From Desulfosporosinus meridiei DSM 13257 (lineage in GTDB: Bacteria; Bacillota; Desulfitobacteriia; Desulfitobacteriales; Desulfitobacteriaceae): a stretch of DNA of 64,000 nt. Positions 8,627 to 17,426 of this stretch are shown piece after piece; position 1 is the stretch's first letter, and each line of letters begins with the position of its first letter. Both the position numbers and the translations under genes were made by a program. The notes under the pieces are model-generated. The model ran no database searches. It had not been told where the DNA came from and saw nothing but the letters and a program-made list of their open reading frames with translations. Where the stretch lies: positions 2,128,501-2,192,500 of the forward strand of contig NC_018515.1 in the NCBI RefSeq assembly GCF_000231385.2, given 5' to 3'.

Positions 8627-9892
8627 ATGAAGAAGAAACTTCGGATCTTGTTAGTTTGGATATTAGTGTCACTGGTTTTTCAATTTGGAGGGCACACGCT
8701 TTTGAACATCCAAATTCAAAAAGTTATGGGACTGACTCCCCTAGCAAATGAGCCGCCGATCACACTCCAGCTTCAAGCAACCATCCCTGGTTCTGAGCTT
8801 ACTAATATTCAAGTTTCTTACGCCAAGGACTACTTGGCTTATATGGAGAAGGGTACACTTAAAATTTTTAACTTAAAAAAAGAAAAGATTGTCTTTGAAA
8901 AAACATCTCCGTCTGCCACGGATCAAACCCTGGGAGTTTTAAGGTATCAATGGTTGCCGGATCGAAATATCTTACTCTATTTTTATGCCAAGAAAAACCC
9001 AAATGAGGTGACAACTGTCAAAGTATACCCCCCTCAGACTAGAGCCACTAACCCTGCAGTTGTGGAGAAAACAGAAGACCCAAACCAAGGGGGAATTGAG
9101 CCCCAAAAGTTCCCGACTGAACCAAGGTATGAAAAACGGTATGGAAGTCCACAACTTACTGAACTCTATTCCCTGGAACTTCCGGATAGTGATGAAGATA
9201 GCGCTCCAGAAGATCGTTTGAATTCCTTTGATCCACCGAGTTGCAGTGAAGAGATTTCCGCAGGCGGAAAACTCGAGAAGTTTGTTGTCGCAGCAGCTAC
9301 TAATTTAATGTACTTAACTGTCACGAATGGCTCTACCCAACAGCTCATGAAAATTAACGTTATGAAAAACTTAAGCACCCTAAACAAACCAAGAGAGCTT
9401 ATCAATAATATGGCCACCTCTGATCGCTTCTCGACACTTTATCTTGATAGTAAAGTGGGGACTATCCAGCAAGTTGCGGCAATTCAATATGTTGAAGCCT
9501 TAAAAAAAGATAAGCGTCTGATCATCTCAGAAAATACCAATGATAGAATTATTGGGGTTAGAAACGGAAGAGTGTATATCGGAGAAGTAGTTGATAATCA
9601 ACTCGTAAAGATTAAAACTACAGCTGACCTTGAAGTGATGAAGGATAACCCTGCGCTAAAAACTGAATGGGAAGGATCAATTCCTTATAATAAAAATATT
9701 AGTGCCCTGGTTGGAGGGAAGGGGCAGATAATTGTCTACGATAATCATACAGCCTATATTATTACTGAGGGTCATCTTAGGGAGGTTAAATTGCAGGGCG
9801 ATGAAAATTATATCTCCGCCGATGGGGCTGAGTTGGTTCAATTCACCAAGTCAGGAACATCCACCCAGGTGGAATTACAACCCCTCATTTAA
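8627..9892 (+). CDS. exported protein of unknown function, anchor plus beta-rich domain
   Basis: 421 residues with an N-terminal anchor (about 6-24, ILLVWILVSLVFQFGG). The rest contains repeated strand-turn blocks such as VSYAKDYLAYMEKGTLKIFNL, LRYQWLPDRNILLYFY and GVRNGRVYIGEVVDN, suggesting a beta-propeller-like fold. A low-complexity insert with many P and E lies around 135-205. I do not recognise a family. RBS AGAAGGAGAAG. It is the last gene of the blaI-M56-NAGPA run with no intervening terminator, so it may be the effector or scaffold of that system. Confidence 0.65.
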   Translation: MKKKLRILLVWILVSLVFQFGGHTLLNIQIQKVMGLTPLANEPPITLQLQATIPGSELTNIQVSYAKDYLAYMEKGTLKIFNLKKEKIVFEKTSPSATDQTLGVLRYQWLPDRNILLYFYAKKNPNEVTTVKVYPPQTRATNPAVVEKTEDPNQGGIEPQKFPTEPRYEKRYGSPQLTELYSLELPDSDEDSAPEDRLNSFDPPSCSEEISAGGKLEKFVVAAATNLMYLTVTNGSTQQLMKINVMKNLSTLNKPRELINNMATSDRFSTLYLDSKVGTIQQVAAIQYVEALKKDKRLIISENTNDRIIGVRNGRVYIGEVVDNQLVKIKTTADLEVMKDNPALKTEWEGSIPYNKNISALVGGKGQIIVYDNHTAYIITEGHLREVKLQGDENYISADGAELVQFTKSGTSTQVELQPLI

Positions 9893-10011
9893 AAGGCTAT
9901 CTCTTAATCTGCTCGCGAACATTATTGAAAACAGAGAGTTATCAACAGAAATGGTATCCATTAGTAATCGATTGCTTACCAAGAATATTGAGAAGAAAGA
10001 AGAGTGAGGAT

Positions 10012-10464
10012 ATGAGAGATATTAACGAAAGGCTTAACTACTTAATTCAATCAGTACCTGCCAAGGTCAAACAATATTCAGAACAAGAATTTTCAGTCCG
10101 CATAGAAGACAGGTGGTCGAAAAAGGAGATACTGGGCCATTTATGTGATTCCGCTACTAACAATCATCATAGGTTTATAAAAATTCAATTTGAGAAGCAG
10201 CCTTTTGTGATAGTGCCTTATGACCAAAACAATTGGGTTCTGATTCAGGATTATCAAAATATGCCGCTGGATGAGATAATCACCCTCTGGACGGTTTTAA
10301 ATAGGCATATCCTTAGAATCATCTCAAAAATACCGGAAGAGAAACTGGGTTATGTGTGTGATATAGGTGATAATAAATCCATGACCTTCTTTGAGTTGGT
10401 TCAGGATTACCTGAGACACCTGGAGCATCACTTAAAACAAATCTTTGGTACATCGGAACTTTAA
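10012..10464 (+). CDS. DinB family protein
   Basis: 150 residues from ATG 10012 (RBS GAGTGAGGAT); longer upstream readings overlap unrelated sequence. Four-helix DinB/YfiT fold. The putative metal histidines are in the first helix pair (LGHLCDSATNNHHRF) and near the end (LVQDYLRHLEHHLKQI). DinB_2 proteins are metal-dependent enzymes, several acting in thiol transfer, but the substrate here cannot be predicted. It stands between the glycosidase operon and VanZ with no functional link visible. Confidence 0.75.
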   Translation: MRDINERLNYLIQSVPAKVKQYSEQEFSVRIEDRWSKKEILGHLCDSATNNHHRFIKIQFEKQPFVIVPYDQNNWVLIQDYQNMPLDEIITLWTVLNRHILRIISKIPEEKLGYVCDIGDNKSMTFFELVQDYLRHLEHHLKQIFGTSEL

Positions 10465-10602
10465 GGGGAGGAAATCGGTTGGGTTTTGCCATGAATTAAG
10501 GTGCAAAATCTTCAGGTTTACGTCATCATATGGTGCTTGAGGATCTCCGGAAGGTATATGAATATGGGAATAATAAGAAATGAGAAAGTGAGGAGCATTT
10601 AT

Positions 10603-11079
10603 ATGCCTTCCAGATTAAATAAGCTGGTGCGAAAAATCCCAGGGGTGCTTTTCCTTATTTATTTTACCTATTTGCTCTATAGACTTTTCTTTTTTGCCTA
10701 CAGTGAATACTTTAGATTTTCCGTGGAGGACCTGCGGTTTAATCTAATTCCCTTTAAAACAATCCTTACCTATATAAGTTGGGTCAATGATGATAATATT
10801 GATGTTTGGTTTTATAACTTGTTTGGCAATGTCTTAGCGTTTATGCCCATGGGTTTTCTGCTGCCCCTTGTTTTTACTAAGCTCAAAAGTGCAAAAGCTA
10901 TTATGATTACTATCTTTATAACAAGTTCTGTCCTGGAAGGAATACAGCTAATCTCAAAACTCGGGACGGCGGATATTGATGATGTTATTTTAAATACACT
11001 CGGTGGATTCTTGGGCTATCTCTTGCTGATGAAGAGCCGAAGGCTGTTGAGAAAATCAGTGCGACTGGAAGAGGATTAA
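10603..11079 (+). CDS. VanZ family membrane protein
   Basis: 158 residues from ATG 10603, with GTGAGGAG ten bases upstream; earlier in-frame starts at 10501 and 10558 lack a comparable site. Helices at about 14-34, 72-95, 100-120 and 128-145. The VanZ hallmark is seen in NLIPFKTI, NLFGNVLAFMPMGFLLP, EGIQL and TADIDDVILNTLGG. VanZ-like proteins are associated with envelope stress and lipid or glycopeptide resistance, with no defined reaction. Convergent with the following minus-strand pair. Confidence 0.8.
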   Translation: MPSRLNKLVRKIPGVLFLIYFTYLLYRLFFFAYSEYFRFSVEDLRFNLIPFKTILTYISWVNDDNIDVWFYNLFGNVLAFMPMGFLLPLVFTKLKSAKAIMITIFITSSVLEGIQLISKLGTADIDDVILNTLGGFLGYLLLMKSRRLLRKSVRLEED

Positions 11080-11187
11080 AATTCTGCATGTGCGAAATAT
11101 TTCAATGGGGAAAGGGCCTGCTCTTCAGGTTTGACATCTAGAGGTAAAACCTTCGGACTTACCTTGTGGGGCGGGGAAAATTTCAGA

Positions 11188-11607
11188 TTAGTACTTCTTG
11201 GAATAGTAAGAAGCAAATCCTATATATAGAATTACTTTGATAATTAGTATAGTCGCAAGGGTAAGGCATATTTCTCTGAACCCGAGAAGTCCTGTTACTA
11301 GAATTCCGGCACTTTCAGCATATATCATGACAGAAAAAATAGCAGCACTAGTTTTCATCCTGAGGAATTGAGTTCTTTCCTCATTTTTGACCATTTCGAC
11401 TTCCGCGGCCCTTTTGGGGTTTTTCATTAATCGTAAGCTAAAGAATATCCCTAATACTCCTGTTGTGATGAATCCTCCAATTATTCCTGATATCATCCCT
11501 TCTCTGTATCCCCCTGAGAAAGAGCTAAAAACGGCATACAATAGTGCAATAATACCAACGGAAGTGTGTCCGATAAAATATAGCAAGGTTTTTTTAGCGT
11601 AGTTCAT
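11188..11607 (-). CDS. four-helix membrane protein paired with XRE regulator
   Basis: 139 residues, start at 11607 with a strong GAGGAGG six bases upstream. Helices at about 8-28, 35-56, 88-106 and 112-130. The central loop KNPKRAAEVEMVKNEERTQFLRMKTSA is charged, and the motif NEERTxxLRxKxSA resembles DUF2178-type proteins. The start overlaps the end of the XRE gene by 14 bp, indicating translational coupling. XRE plus small membrane protein is a common Firmicute pair. Function unknown. Confidence 0.7.
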   Translation of the reverse strand: MNYAKKTLLYFIGHTSVGIIALLYAVFSSFSGGYREGMISGIIGGFITTGVLGIFFSLRLMKNPKRAAEVEMVKNEERTQFLRMKTSAAIFSVMIYAESAGILVTGLLGFREICLTLATILIIKVILYIGFASYYSKKY

Positions 11608-11806
11608 GAGTATCCTCCTCAAAAAGAAATACTTCTTCAATTGTTAAATGAAATACTTGAGCAATTTTGTGTGCAAGAAAAATCGAAGGGTTATAACGGC
11701 CATTTTCTAAGGAAATAATTGTTTGTCTAGTGACATTACATAAAACAGCTAGCTCTTCTTGCGTGATGCGCTTCTCTTTACGCAATTCTTGAATACGGTT
11801 TCTCAC
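11594..11806 (-). CDS. XRE-family HTH regulator
   Basis: 70 residues from GTG 11806, preceded by GGAGGAG; the TTG at 11821 would place the RBS inside the gene. Helix-turn-helix: RIQELRKEKRITQEELAVL, VTRQTIISLENGRYNPS. It is the compact YozG/YvaO-like form with no sensor domain. Co-transcribed with the membrane protein that overlaps its end. The promoter contains a perfect palindrome, GTAAAGTTAACTTTAC, a good candidate for autoregulation. Confidence 0.85.
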   Translation of the reverse strand: MRNRIQELRKEKRITQEELAVLCNVTRQTIISLENGRYNPSIFLAHKIAQVFHLTIEEVFLFEEDTHELR

Positions 11807-11826
11807 TTGTGGCTCCTCCAATTGAA

Positions 11827-11876
11827 GTAAAGTTAACTTTACATAAGAGTATAGGTGACTTTACATTTGATGTCAA
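11827..11876 (-). promoter_or_regulatory. promoter and palindromic operator of the XRE gene
   Basis: On the minus strand, TTGACA (11871-11876), 17 bases, TATACT (11848-11853), a near-consensus promoter. Just downstream is the perfect 16-bp palindrome GTAAAGTTAACTTTAC (11827-11842). A second half site ACTTTACAT (11858-11866) repeats ACTTTACAT (11836-11844) at 22 bp spacing. Confidence 0.7.
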
Positions 11877-11997
11877 GTCTGTTTTACATTCCATTTGAGA
11901 TTAGGAAACTATCAATACATAGCAAGTACTCGACGGAGCTTTCCGTCATTTTTTTATTTTCTTTGCGAAAAATCGCTTCCTGCTTCGTTATATAGAG

Positions 11998-12013
11998 TGT
12001 AAAAGCTTTTACA
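11998..12013. promoter_or_regulatory. perfect palindrome upstream of ECF sigma gene
   Basis: TGTAAAAGCTTTTACA is a perfect 16-bp palindrome 24 bp upstream of the sigma-factor start and after an AT-rich promoter-like stretch. It may be an operator or part of an autoregulated promoter. Confidence 0.35.
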
Positions 12014-12037
12014 ATAAGGGAGAGAAAAGGGGAAACC

Positions 12038-12613
12038 ATGAAGACGGATCAAAACAATTACATACGGCGCTTGAAAGATAAAAAGGAAGAAGCCCTAGAA
12101 TTTGTTATGGATGAATACTTCCCTTTAGTGAAGGGGATTGTCACTCATATATTACTCCCCTTAGAAAGACGGGAACTGGCAGAGGAATGCATAAGCGATG
12201 TTTTTCTTTCTGTATGGCTTAATGCCCAAAAATTCAGGGGTGAGAGCGAGGCGGATTTTCGCAAATGGCTCTGTGCTATAGCGAAATACAGGGCCATTGA
12301 TTTTTATCGTCGCGAAAAAAAGCGGCTGGAAATTCCTTCATCCGATAATGAAAGCATGGACATCTGCCTGCCAGAGGAATCCGCAGAGGAGCAAGTTCTT
12401 TTTAAGGAGAGTACCCGGGAGATGGAAAAAATGTTGAGTTTATTTTCTCCTACGGATCGAAGGATATTTATTATGAAATTTTTCTGGGGTATGCCCTCCG
12501 AAGAAATTTCCAAGAAACTGGGCTTGACAAAATCGGCGGTGGATAACCGTATTTACAGAGGCAAAAAACAACTTGTGAAAGGCGTCATAAGTTTAGGAGA
12601 TGGAGGCAAATAA
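12038..12613 (+). CDS. ECF-type RNA polymerase sigma factor
   Basis: 191 residues. Region 2 spans about 15-90 (ECISDVFLSVWLNAQKF, FRKWLCAIAKYRAIDFYRRE). Region 4 spans about 130-185 (LFSPTDRRIFIMKFFWG, PSEEISKKLGLTKSAVDNRIYRGKKQL). It is group-IV sigma factor length without region 3. RBS AGGGAGAGAAAAGGGG. The next gene starts three bases after its stop and is its likely anti-sigma factor, so activity is controlled at the membrane. Confidence 0.9.
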   Translation: MKTDQNNYIRRLKDKKEEALEFVMDEYFPLVKGIVTHILLPLERRELAEECISDVFLSVWLNAQKFRGESEADFRKWLCAIAKYRAIDFYRREKKRLEIPSSDNESMDICLPEESAEEQVLFKESTREMEKMLSLFSPTDRRIFIMKFFWGMPSEEISKKLGLTKSAVDNRIYRGKKQLVKGVISLGDGGK

Positions 12614-12615
12614 AG

Positions 12616-13767
12616 ATGAAGGATATATATGAACTTTTTAACGACATGGATATGGATATGAATGAGTTTGAAGAGGTCGAAGCAGATGAACTGGAAAGAG
12701 CCAGAGTTAAAAAAATGGTGAGAGAGAGGATTGCCCAATCCGGCAATTCAGGAGGCCTGGAAAAAAGGGGGAAAAGTAGGGCTCGGGCGGCGGCAGTCGC
12801 AATAGTGATTATGGCGGCTGGTATCGGTGGCTTGGGACTGGCTTTTCCTGCTTATGCCAAAGAAGTTCCTGTTGTAGGGGATATTTTCCGGTTTTTAGAT
12901 GGAGGGCGCAGGGGAGTTTATGATCTATATGCGGAAAGCGCTCTGGATATCGATATGGTAAAGGCGGACAACGGTATTGAAGTAGCGCTGAATCAAGGCG
13001 TCTATGACGGAAAAACTTTAGTCCTAACTTATACCATAAAGACTACCAAGGATTATGGCGAAAATCCACACCTAGATAGTGCAATTGAGGTCAACTTCGC
13101 TCAGGGAACCGCAGGGAGCGAGGGGTTGAAAAAGGTCAGCCCCGGGGTCTATGTGGGGCAGAGCAACTACACTTTTTTCAGTGAGAAGGAAAACAGGGAT
13201 GCTATTTCTTTCCGCTGGAGTGTTTCCGGTCTGACTGATATGGATGAAGGATTAAAGGAAGAAGAGAATATGACGACAGCTTGCCGGCTGAATTTCAACG
13301 TATCTTTAAAAACACTGGATTATAAAGTGCTGGACATTGCTGAAAACCAGTCTATAGCTCAGAGGGTGGCGGTCAGCTTAAAGCGCCTCTCGGCAACCCC
13401 GATTAATACAATTCTGTATTACGCTGAGGAAGTTCCCAGCAATCTGGTCAACTCGGTGCAGATAGCTTGGGAAATCAAGGATGATTTAGGTAATGTATAT
13501 GCCTATAATGAGAATGGAGGACAGGGCAAAATCAACGGAGAAATGCTTAAAATGGAATATGTCCTGACCTTTAAGCGCCTTGATCCCCAGGCGAAAACCC
13601 TATTTATCACACCGACTTTGAAACTGGCTCATTCCCAGGGAGGTGGTGTAGAAATCTCTGAAAACGGAAAGGAAACAACCTCAATGTACAAAGAGCTGCC
13701 GGCAGGAATTGCGGCCGGAGAGTGGACAATGAAGCAGGTTACTATAGATATCAGTTCTCTGAAGTAA
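12616..13767 (+). CDS. DUF4179 anti-sigma factor-like membrane protein
   Basis: 383 residues. The N-terminal 65 residues are acidic and cytoplasmic (LFNDMDMDMNEFEEVEADEL), suited to binding the sigma factor. A single helix lies at about 58-78 (AAAVAIVIMAAGIGGLGLAF). The large outer part has the DUF4179 pattern AYAKEVPVVGDIFRFLDGG followed by beta-rich domains with DGKTLVLTYTIK. Directly coupled to the ECF sigma gene. Probably holds the sigma factor until an envelope signal is sensed; the signal is unknown. Confidence 0.8.
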   Translation: MKDIYELFNDMDMDMNEFEEVEADELERARVKKMVRERIAQSGNSGGLEKRGKSRARAAAVAIVIMAAGIGGLGLAFPAYAKEVPVVGDIFRFLDGGRRGVYDLYAESALDIDMVKADNGIEVALNQGVYDGKTLVLTYTIKTTKDYGENPHLDSAIEVNFAQGTAGSEGLKKVSPGVYVGQSNYTFFSEKENRDAISFRWSVSGLTDMDEGLKEEENMTTACRLNFNVSLKTLDYKVLDIAENQSIAQRVAVSLKRLSATPINTILYYAEEVPSNLVNSVQIAWEIKDDLGNVYAYNENGGQGKINGEMLKMEYVLTFKRLDPQAKTLFITPTLKLAHSQGGGVEISENGKETTSMYKELPAGIAAGEWTMKQVTIDISSLK

Positions 13768-13831
13768 ACATTGAAGAAACCCTGGTCGCCAAAGCTGTCT
13801 ATTAGCAACTCGAGAGGTCAGTTTTAACGGC

Positions 13832-13936
13832 CACAATTTTCATATTAGCTTCTAAAACAAATGCGAAATATAGAAAGAAAAATAAAAGAGTTATTTCAGC
13901 AATCTTAGAATTACTGAAATAACTCTTTAGTTGTTC
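13832..13936 (+). repeat. 105-bp direct repeat, copy 1, with terminator-like hairpin
   Basis: Starts near ACAATTTTCATATTAGCTTC and ends in the hairpin AAAGAGTTATTTCAG (13885-13899) / CTGAAATAACTCTTT (13914-13928) followed by AGTTGTT. A clearly homologous copy is at 18261-18366. The 15-bp perfect stem may also terminate the anti-sigma transcript. Confidence 0.7.
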
Positions 13937-14310
13937 CTTTAGCAAGAACTCGCTATCTAAATAAGTAGATTCGCTATATTAACTGAATGCTCCAGGGACT
14001 TCCTTATTCGTGCGATGGAAAGAATCTGATGAGCTTTGGAAGTTGGAGAGGAAGAGTGCAGGCGAAAGGACACATGATAGCCCAACATAGTGATTTTTTC
14101 TTAACTTAGTCTGCCCTTAACGATTAATTAGGGGGTTATTCTAGCGTAATAAGGGGAAAAGTAGATCCATTAATAAATTGAAAAGACGTGCAGAATTGAA
14201 TTTTAAGGAGAATTAAAGATTTGTGGTTTACTTAAGAGGCGAAAATTAACAAAAGAGTGTTAAAGAAACTTCTTATAGAACTTTATTATCGATATTTGGG
14301 AGGTGCTAAA
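13937..14310. other. intergenic stretch with no gene seen
   Basis: No open frame with a ribosome site before the glycosyltransferase start at 14311. An in-frame TTG at 14257 lacks an RBS and was not used. Nothing else recognised. Confidence 0.4.
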
Positions 14311-15477
14311 ATGAGGTCAATGCGTGTACTAGTATTTTCTGCAACGTATGGAGCGGGTCATATTATGGCTGCAGAAGCATTAATACAGGCCCTTAAAGAT
14401 ATAAAACCTTCAGTAGAAGTCATTCATGAGGATTTCATGGGGCTATACAACAATGCAGTCAATCGAATGATTAGGATTTCGTATATTAGTATGATTAAAT
14501 GTGCACCAAAACTTTGGGGTGCTTTCTACCAAAGCACTAAAGACCTCACGCACGATTCTATATTTCAGACACTTATTAATAACATTGGCCGGAAACAATT
14601 AATTAAATACATTTATAGTTTGCAGCCTGACCTTATTATTTGCACTTACCCAACCATATCTGGACTGCTTGCTCAGCTCAGAAGCATAGGTAAACTAAAT
14701 ATTCCATTAGTAACCGTAATAACTGACTATACGACTCATTGTCAATGGATTCACCCAGGCGTTGATTTGTATATTGTTGGCAGCCCACAGGTACGGGATG
14801 GTCTTGTTGAAAGAGGAATTAACTCAAAATCTATTAAAGTTACAGGAATCCCTGTGAGTCCTAATTTTGACCGTATCTTAAATCCTTCTGAGGCACGGCA
14901 AAGTTTAGGGCTCAAAAATGATCGATTTACCTTTTTAATTATGGGGGGCGCTTACGGTGTTCTTAGTAACGTAAAGTGGATGTGTAAATATATTGCCAAC
15001 ACTGATGCACCTATTCAAGGGATTGTCGTCTGCGGCAAAGATCAGCGGCTTTATCGCTCACTAGATTCAGTAATAGAAGAGGCTAGTAATCCCATTGTAC
15101 GCCTTGATTTCGTTAATAACATAGATGTATTAATGACAGCATCAGATGTGATAATTACAAAGGCTGGTGGACTAACTGTGTCTGAAGCCTTAACGAAGCA
15201 TCTACCCATGATTATATTTAAACCTATTCCTGGGCAAGAAGAAAATAATGCAAACTATATCGAAGCTATCGGAGCTGGGAAAATCGCTTATACCCAGCAA
15301 GAGTTACTAAATTTTATTAAGGAACTCATTGAAAATCGACATATTATTGAGCGAATGAGGTCCTCTTCAGCACACGCCTTTCCAGGGCACTCAGCCGAAC
15401 GTGCTGTCAAAGCCATTCTTAATCTAATCTATGAGATGCCATCAACTCGTTCTGCAGGTGCAAATCCTGCTGTTTAG
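14311..15477 (+). CDS. GT28 glycosyltransferase, MGDG synthase/UgtP-like
   Basis: 388 residues from ATG 14311 with GGGAGGTGCT upstream. The N-terminal MGDG-synthase domain shows VLVFSATYGAGHIMAAEAL and DFMGLYNN. The C-terminal GT28 donor-binding domain shows LIMGGAYGV, DVIITKAGGLTVSEAL and PIPGQEENNANYI. Such enzymes move a hexose from a nucleotide sugar to diacylglycerol, making membrane glycolipids, and act on the cytoplasmic face. Eight bases separate it from the TVP38 gene, and the deacetylase follows, so it heads a cell-surface operon. Confidence 0.85.
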   Translation: MRSMRVLVFSATYGAGHIMAAEALIQALKDIKPSVEVIHEDFMGLYNNAVNRMIRISYISMIKCAPKLWGAFYQSTKDLTHDSIFQTLINNIGRKQLIKYIYSLQPDLIICTYPTISGLLAQLRSIGKLNIPLVTVITDYTTHCQWIHPGVDLYIVGSPQVRDGLVERGINSKSIKVTGIPVSPNFDRILNPSEARQSLGLKNDRFTFLIMGGAYGVLSNVKWMCKYIANTDAPIQGIVVCGKDQRLYRSLDSVIEEASNPIVRLDFVNNIDVLMTASDVIITKAGGLTVSEALTKHLPMIIFKPIPGQEENNANYIEAIGAGKIAYTQQELLNFIKELIENRHIIERMRSSSAHAFPGHSAERAVKAILNLIYEMPSTRSAGANPAV

Positions 15478-15485
15478 GAGAAAAT

Positions 15486-16148
15486 ATGAAACAAAGGATT
15501 TCTAACAAAACTTATTGCTCTAAAAAACCCAGTTGGGTTCTTATGGTAATAGTAGCTGTCTTTATCTTCTTTATCGTGGCCTTCTTTTATCTAGATCGGC
15601 ATAATGCTATTTCTTCCTTGATAAAAAGTCTTGGCCCGTTAGGGGTATTACTCGCTATCTTTCTTATGGCCTTACTCTGTATGACACCAATTCCCTCAGA
15701 AGGGTTGGTGTTAATGTATCTTAAAATCTACGGAGTATTTTGGGGAACACTTTTGGCTTGGGTTGGCTCAAACGTCGGCTCTCTTATTATTTTTTTTATC
15801 CTTAAGCATTATGGTCAATTTCTTCTCGATAAGCTTATTAGCAAAGAGCGTTTCGAGACGGTTAATCAATGGGTAAAACGCCGAGGAACCTATGGATTGC
15901 TTATTGCACGTCTCCTACCTATTCCCGCGTTCGCTGTTAATTATATTGCAAGCCTAATTCCCTCAATTAAATTGTGGCCCTATCTTTGGACCCAGATGGT
16001 CACCATTATTCCTTACTATGTTGGAACAGCTTTAGTATTCTTGGGAGTTGCTAAGGACACCTGGTATTGGTTAATAATTGGAGGCCTTGCCATTGCAGCT
16101 TTTTGGAGTATCAGCTACTTCTTAAATCGAAAGAAAATACCTAATTGA
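15486..16148 (+). CDS. TVP38/TMEM64 (DedA-like) membrane protein
   Basis: 220 residues with helices at about 18-40, 50-78, 85-105, 136-160 and 180-205. The SNARE-assoc/VTT domain is recognised from PIPSEGLVLMYLKIYGVFWGT, GSNVGSLIIFFILKHYG and the re-entrant RLLPIPAFAVNYIASL. VTT proteins are implicated in lipid flipping and envelope homeostasis. Placed between a glycolipid synthase and a polysaccharide deacetylase in one operon, it may transport or scramble the glycolipid; that is inference. Confidence 0.8.
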   Translation: MKQRISNKTYCSKKPSWVLMVIVAVFIFFIVAFFYLDRHNAISSLIKSLGPLGVLLAIFLMALLCMTPIPSEGLVLMYLKIYGVFWGTLLAWVGSNVGSLIIFFILKHYGQFLLDKLISKERFETVNQWVKRRGTYGLLIARLLPIPAFAVNYIASLIPSIKLWPYLWTQMVTIIPYYVGTALVFLGVAKDTWYWLIIGGLAIAAFWSISYFLNRKKIPN

Positions 16149-16175
16149 GTTGTTAAAATTTTGAGGTGAACAAAA

Positions 16176-17423
16176 ATGAGTTGGTGGCTTTGGCTCCCAT
16201 TTGGAATCCTACTCTGTATCTTTGTGTATGCCATTCTTCCTGACTTATTTCTCCATCGTCTTGGTATAGGAAGTTGGAAGAGACAATATTCTTCGGGTGT
16301 AGCCCTTACTTTTGATGACGGGCCAGACCCTGTCTACACTCCCCAATTGCTGAATATTTTAGGATCCAATAATATTCCTGCTGCATTTTTCGTGGTCGGA
16401 GAAAAAGCTCAACAAAATCCCAATCTTCTGAAGGCTATCTTAGCCCAAGGTCACCAAATTGGTGTTCATAGTTTGAAGCATCGGTATGCTTGGTTTCAGT
16501 CTCCTTGGACAACTTGGCATCATTGGGATGAAGCTGTTGCAGCGGTTGAACAAATTACCGAAAAACCAGTGCAATGGATACGGCCACCTTGGGGAACTTT
16601 TAATTTGGCATTATGGTTTTGGATCATTATACGTAAGAAGAAAGCTGTGCTTTGGACAAGTGAGGGTCATGATTGGAAAGTTTGTAATAAACCAGATCAA
16701 ATTGCCAACCGTGTTCTTGAGCATATAAATGAAGGATCTATCATTGTCTTACACGACTCAGGAGGGCAAATGAAAGCGCCAGAAAATACTCTTAAAGCTG
16801 TAGAAATTCTATGCCGACGTATTGGGGAAGAGCAAAAACTGCCCATTATAAAGTTAGAGATTCCAACATGGTCAATGACACGGCGTTTAACTTATCGATT
16901 TTGGGAAATGTGGGAGAACGGTTTTGCAAAACTATATAAAATTGAGAGGATTAGTGCCAATAATCTCCTGCGTCTTTCTCAAAAAAGATACAAAGGACCA
17001 ACCCTTTATTCCTCAGAAGGGCGGTTATTGGCTAAGGATGGTGACATAGTCGGGGAAATACACTTTGATAATGCCCGCTTTATGGGTAAAGAGACCGATA
17101 GCCAGTTAATTGCTCTGAAAGCTTTGCGTGAAATTAGATCTTCTCTTTCAGAGGTTGCTGCATATATCAAGCAAAATCCAAATTATGCTGAAATCAAAGT
17201 GTTCCTAGGTTTAACCCTAATCCATCGTGGAGTTAAAGGACTGGGCTTTGAAGTAAATGATGTGCCTATTACCCTTAATACTCGTCTAATAGCATTTCTT
17301 CAGAGGTTTATTTTGAAAATCTACCACCCAGGTGGTAAAGTAAGAGCTCAAAAAATGAATAAGACCTATCCAAAACTCGTTTTTATTACTAGAGACGAAC
17401 TCATTTATAGATGGTTAAATTAA
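16176..17423 (+). CDS. polysaccharide deacetylase with YkoP-like C-terminal domain
   Basis: 415 residues. An N-terminal anchor (1-24) precedes a NodB domain (about 40-240): ALTFDDGPDP (metal Asp pair), HSLKHR (metal His), RPPWGTFN and IIVLHDSGG (catalytic His). The domain removes N- or O-acyl groups from surface glycans. Residues about 250-415 form a second domain, with FWEMWENGFAKLYKIERIS and DGDIVGEIHFDNARFMG, matching Bacillus YkoP, normally a separate gene. RBS TTGAGGTG. Last gene of the glycolipid operon. Confidence 0.8.
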   Translation: MSWWLWLPFGILLCIFVYAILPDLFLHRLGIGSWKRQYSSGVALTFDDGPDPVYTPQLLNILGSNNIPAAFFVVGEKAQQNPNLLKAILAQGHQIGVHSLKHRYAWFQSPWTTWHHWDEAVAAVEQITEKPVQWIRPPWGTFNLALWFWIIIRKKKAVLWTSEGHDWKVCNKPDQIANRVLEHINEGSIIVLHDSGGQMKAPENTLKAVEILCRRIGEEQKLPIIKLEIPTWSMTRRLTYRFWEMWENGFAKLYKIERISANNLLRLSQKRYKGPTLYSSEGRLLAKDGDIVGEIHFDNARFMGKETDSQLIALKALREIRSSLSEVAAYIKQNPNYAEIKVFLGLTLIHRGVKGLGFEVNDVPITLNTRLIAFLQRFILKIYHPGGKVRAQKMNKTYPKLVFITRDELIYRWLN

Positions 17424-17426
17424 AAG

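Noticed and set aside
14257-14310. Longer N-terminus for the glycosyltransferase
   Set aside because: No ribosome site at 14257, while GGGAGGTG precedes ATG 14311 and the family starts there.
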